Below, piece after piece: positions 62,830 to 64,000 of a stretch of 64,000 bases of DNA; within the stretch, counting starts at the first letter, position 1; each line of letters starts with the position of its first letter. The stretch covers positions 9,212,231 to 9,276,230 of the forward strand of contig LR746269.1 of assembly GCA_902729315.2 (NCBI GenBank). The letters are read 5' to 3'. The notes beneath the pieces were generated by a model that did not search any database, was not told the DNA's origin, and was given only the letters and a program-made list of their open reading frames with translations. Made by a program: the position numbers and the translations under genes. The DNA comes from Spirodela intermedia (lineage: Eukaryota; Streptophyta; Magnoliopsida; Alismatales; Araceae).

Positions 62830-63345
62830 CCCGCCAGTGACCCTAATCTAAGTTGAGCTTTCTGTCCTTCAATATAAGACAATTTTACGTTTGACCTTCC
62901 AACTTCCCGCCGTTGCACAGCCGGCATGGCTATGAATGGGGCAGCAGGTTATCCCCAACGACATTCTTTCCTGGATGGAGAAGACCTCATTACGGTCAAG
63001 CTCCATGCAATCACGTTATCAGCGCGTCTATTTGGATTTGGTGTTTTTCACTATTCTTGTTGCAGGAGATGAATGTCAATATGTGGAAGCACCTTGGTTT
63101 GGATCTGTTCTTGTTACATCTCTTGGGTTTTCTCACAGCTGGAAATTGTGGTTGCATCGAGTTTATCTTTGGAAGTGAGAGACCTACTGGGTTCTCCACG
63201 GTCTATCCATCCAACTATGGCGCAAGAGTATTATTCTGCTGTCGATTAAAAGGTGATCAATGTTCTCCACAGGTAGAAGTTTTCAGTGAGTGTCCTGACA
63301 GATCTTTGGCTACTATGTACTCTCGATTTACATGCTCGTGATGCA
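62830..63345. repeat. third, partial trace of the duplicated region, homologous to 55.3-55.6 kb
   Basis: The sequence matches the stretch just before unit A (see 55094-55669). A 142-codon plus frame (62913-63341), starting near a GGCATGG context, contains CGCIEFIFGSERPTGFST and VLFCCRLKGDQCSPQ. The homologous segment at 55.4 kb is interrupted by stops in that frame, so coding is doubtful. I do not recognise the family. Confidence 0.55.
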
Positions 63346-64000
63346 GGTTTCTTTGTTGACTTCAAGCGTGAAGGATACGTTTCGTCACCTCTGGAATCAT
63401 CACCCCAGCATGAATTCATGAAATCTTAACAACTTCGAGTCAGACTGTCCCTGGAGGACGGTGCGAACGTCCCGGAGTCCGCTTGGATCGCACTAGGCAA
63501 CATTCTCAGCTGCTTTTAACCATGCTGTCTGTCTCTCGCGACACGGCCTATCTCCTTTCTCTTTCCAAATCTCTCTCTTTTTCTCTCTTTCCCTTCGCAT
63601 TTCTCTTTCTCCTTTCCCTCTTGCTCCTCTTTCCCCCTTATTCCCTTACTATGGGAACGTGTTTAGGTGACTAAGTCCTCTAATGTCACAGAGGAGAGCC
63701 CATTACGCGTAGGACTTTCTAACCAAAAGGAAGAACATAAACAGGATGGTTTCTTCGCAAGAGAAGGAAAAAAGGGAACAGAGCCCGAGTAATGAATGAA
63801 GTAGAGTCACTGAGAACCGCTGCTGGTGGATTGTACCTGCACTGGCCTCCCTGGTCAACAAAAGGAAAGTCATCACTTACAGGTGAACTACTGGTACTAT
63901 CATAGAGCGGTGTTCTGAATACGTTGAAATACTTGCGATTCTACCTTTTGAACAAGGGATCCAAAGTTGTGAAGATGTCTAGGATCTGAGGTCGTGTATG
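63346..64000. other. right-hand end, nothing recognised
   Basis: A pyrimidine-rich stretch at 63540-63640 gives a Ser/Leu/Phe frame that is a composition effect. No gene is supported. Confidence 0.4.

Overview
This is nuclear DNA from a flowering plant. Its genes have several to many GT-AG introns, and its proteins belong to plant families: a chlorophyll-pathway Rieske oxygenase, a TET8-type tetraspanin, an ATL RING-H2 ligase, a SIP1-clade trihelix factor and a plastid GNAT. Pure (GA/TC)n arrays are very common. Several genes are extremely GC-rich at third codon positions (the Rieske oxygenase, the ATL gene and the first exon of the GNAT) while others are not. That mix is typical of monocots, but the species cannot be fixed from sequence alone.

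Layout. About 1-44 kb is gene-rich. In order it holds: a HAD-type 5'-nucleotidase (minus, runs off the left edge); a tandem repeat block at 5.2-5.9 kb; RAD23 (plus, 12 exons); a PTC52/ACD1-like Rieske oxygenase behind a G-box cluster; a probable plastid protein of unknown function; a tetraspanin; a small atypical HLH protein (minus); a plastid-type GNAT acetyltransferase (minus); an ATL RING-H2 E3 ligase (plus); the tRNA adenosine deaminase subunit TAD3 (minus, 8 exons, reconstructed here from short exons); a trihelix factor divergent from TAD3; and a polytopic membrane protein. From about 45 to 55 kb the DNA turns AT-rich. It holds a degenerate Ty1/copia element, one intact membrane-protein gene, a second copia trace and a TRIM-like element with two LTRs and a tRNA-Met-type primer site. 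From 55.3 to 63.3 kb is a diverged tandem segmental duplication. Its first unit carries an intact membrane-protein gene, its second a frameshifted copy, and a partial third trace follows.

How the genes relate. Most are unrelated housekeeping or signalling genes. RAD23 (shuttling ubiquitinated cargo) and the ATL ligase both act in the ubiquitin system, and the Rieske oxygenase, GNAT and 260-residue protein are probably plastid proteins, but nothing indicates co-regulation. The exception is at the right: the proteins at 51.9, 57.7 and 60.7 kb, and tentatively 43.4 kb, look like one plant membrane-protein family expanding locally. Exon borders were read by eye from splice consensus, reading phase and family resemblance, and should be tested with RNA-seq.
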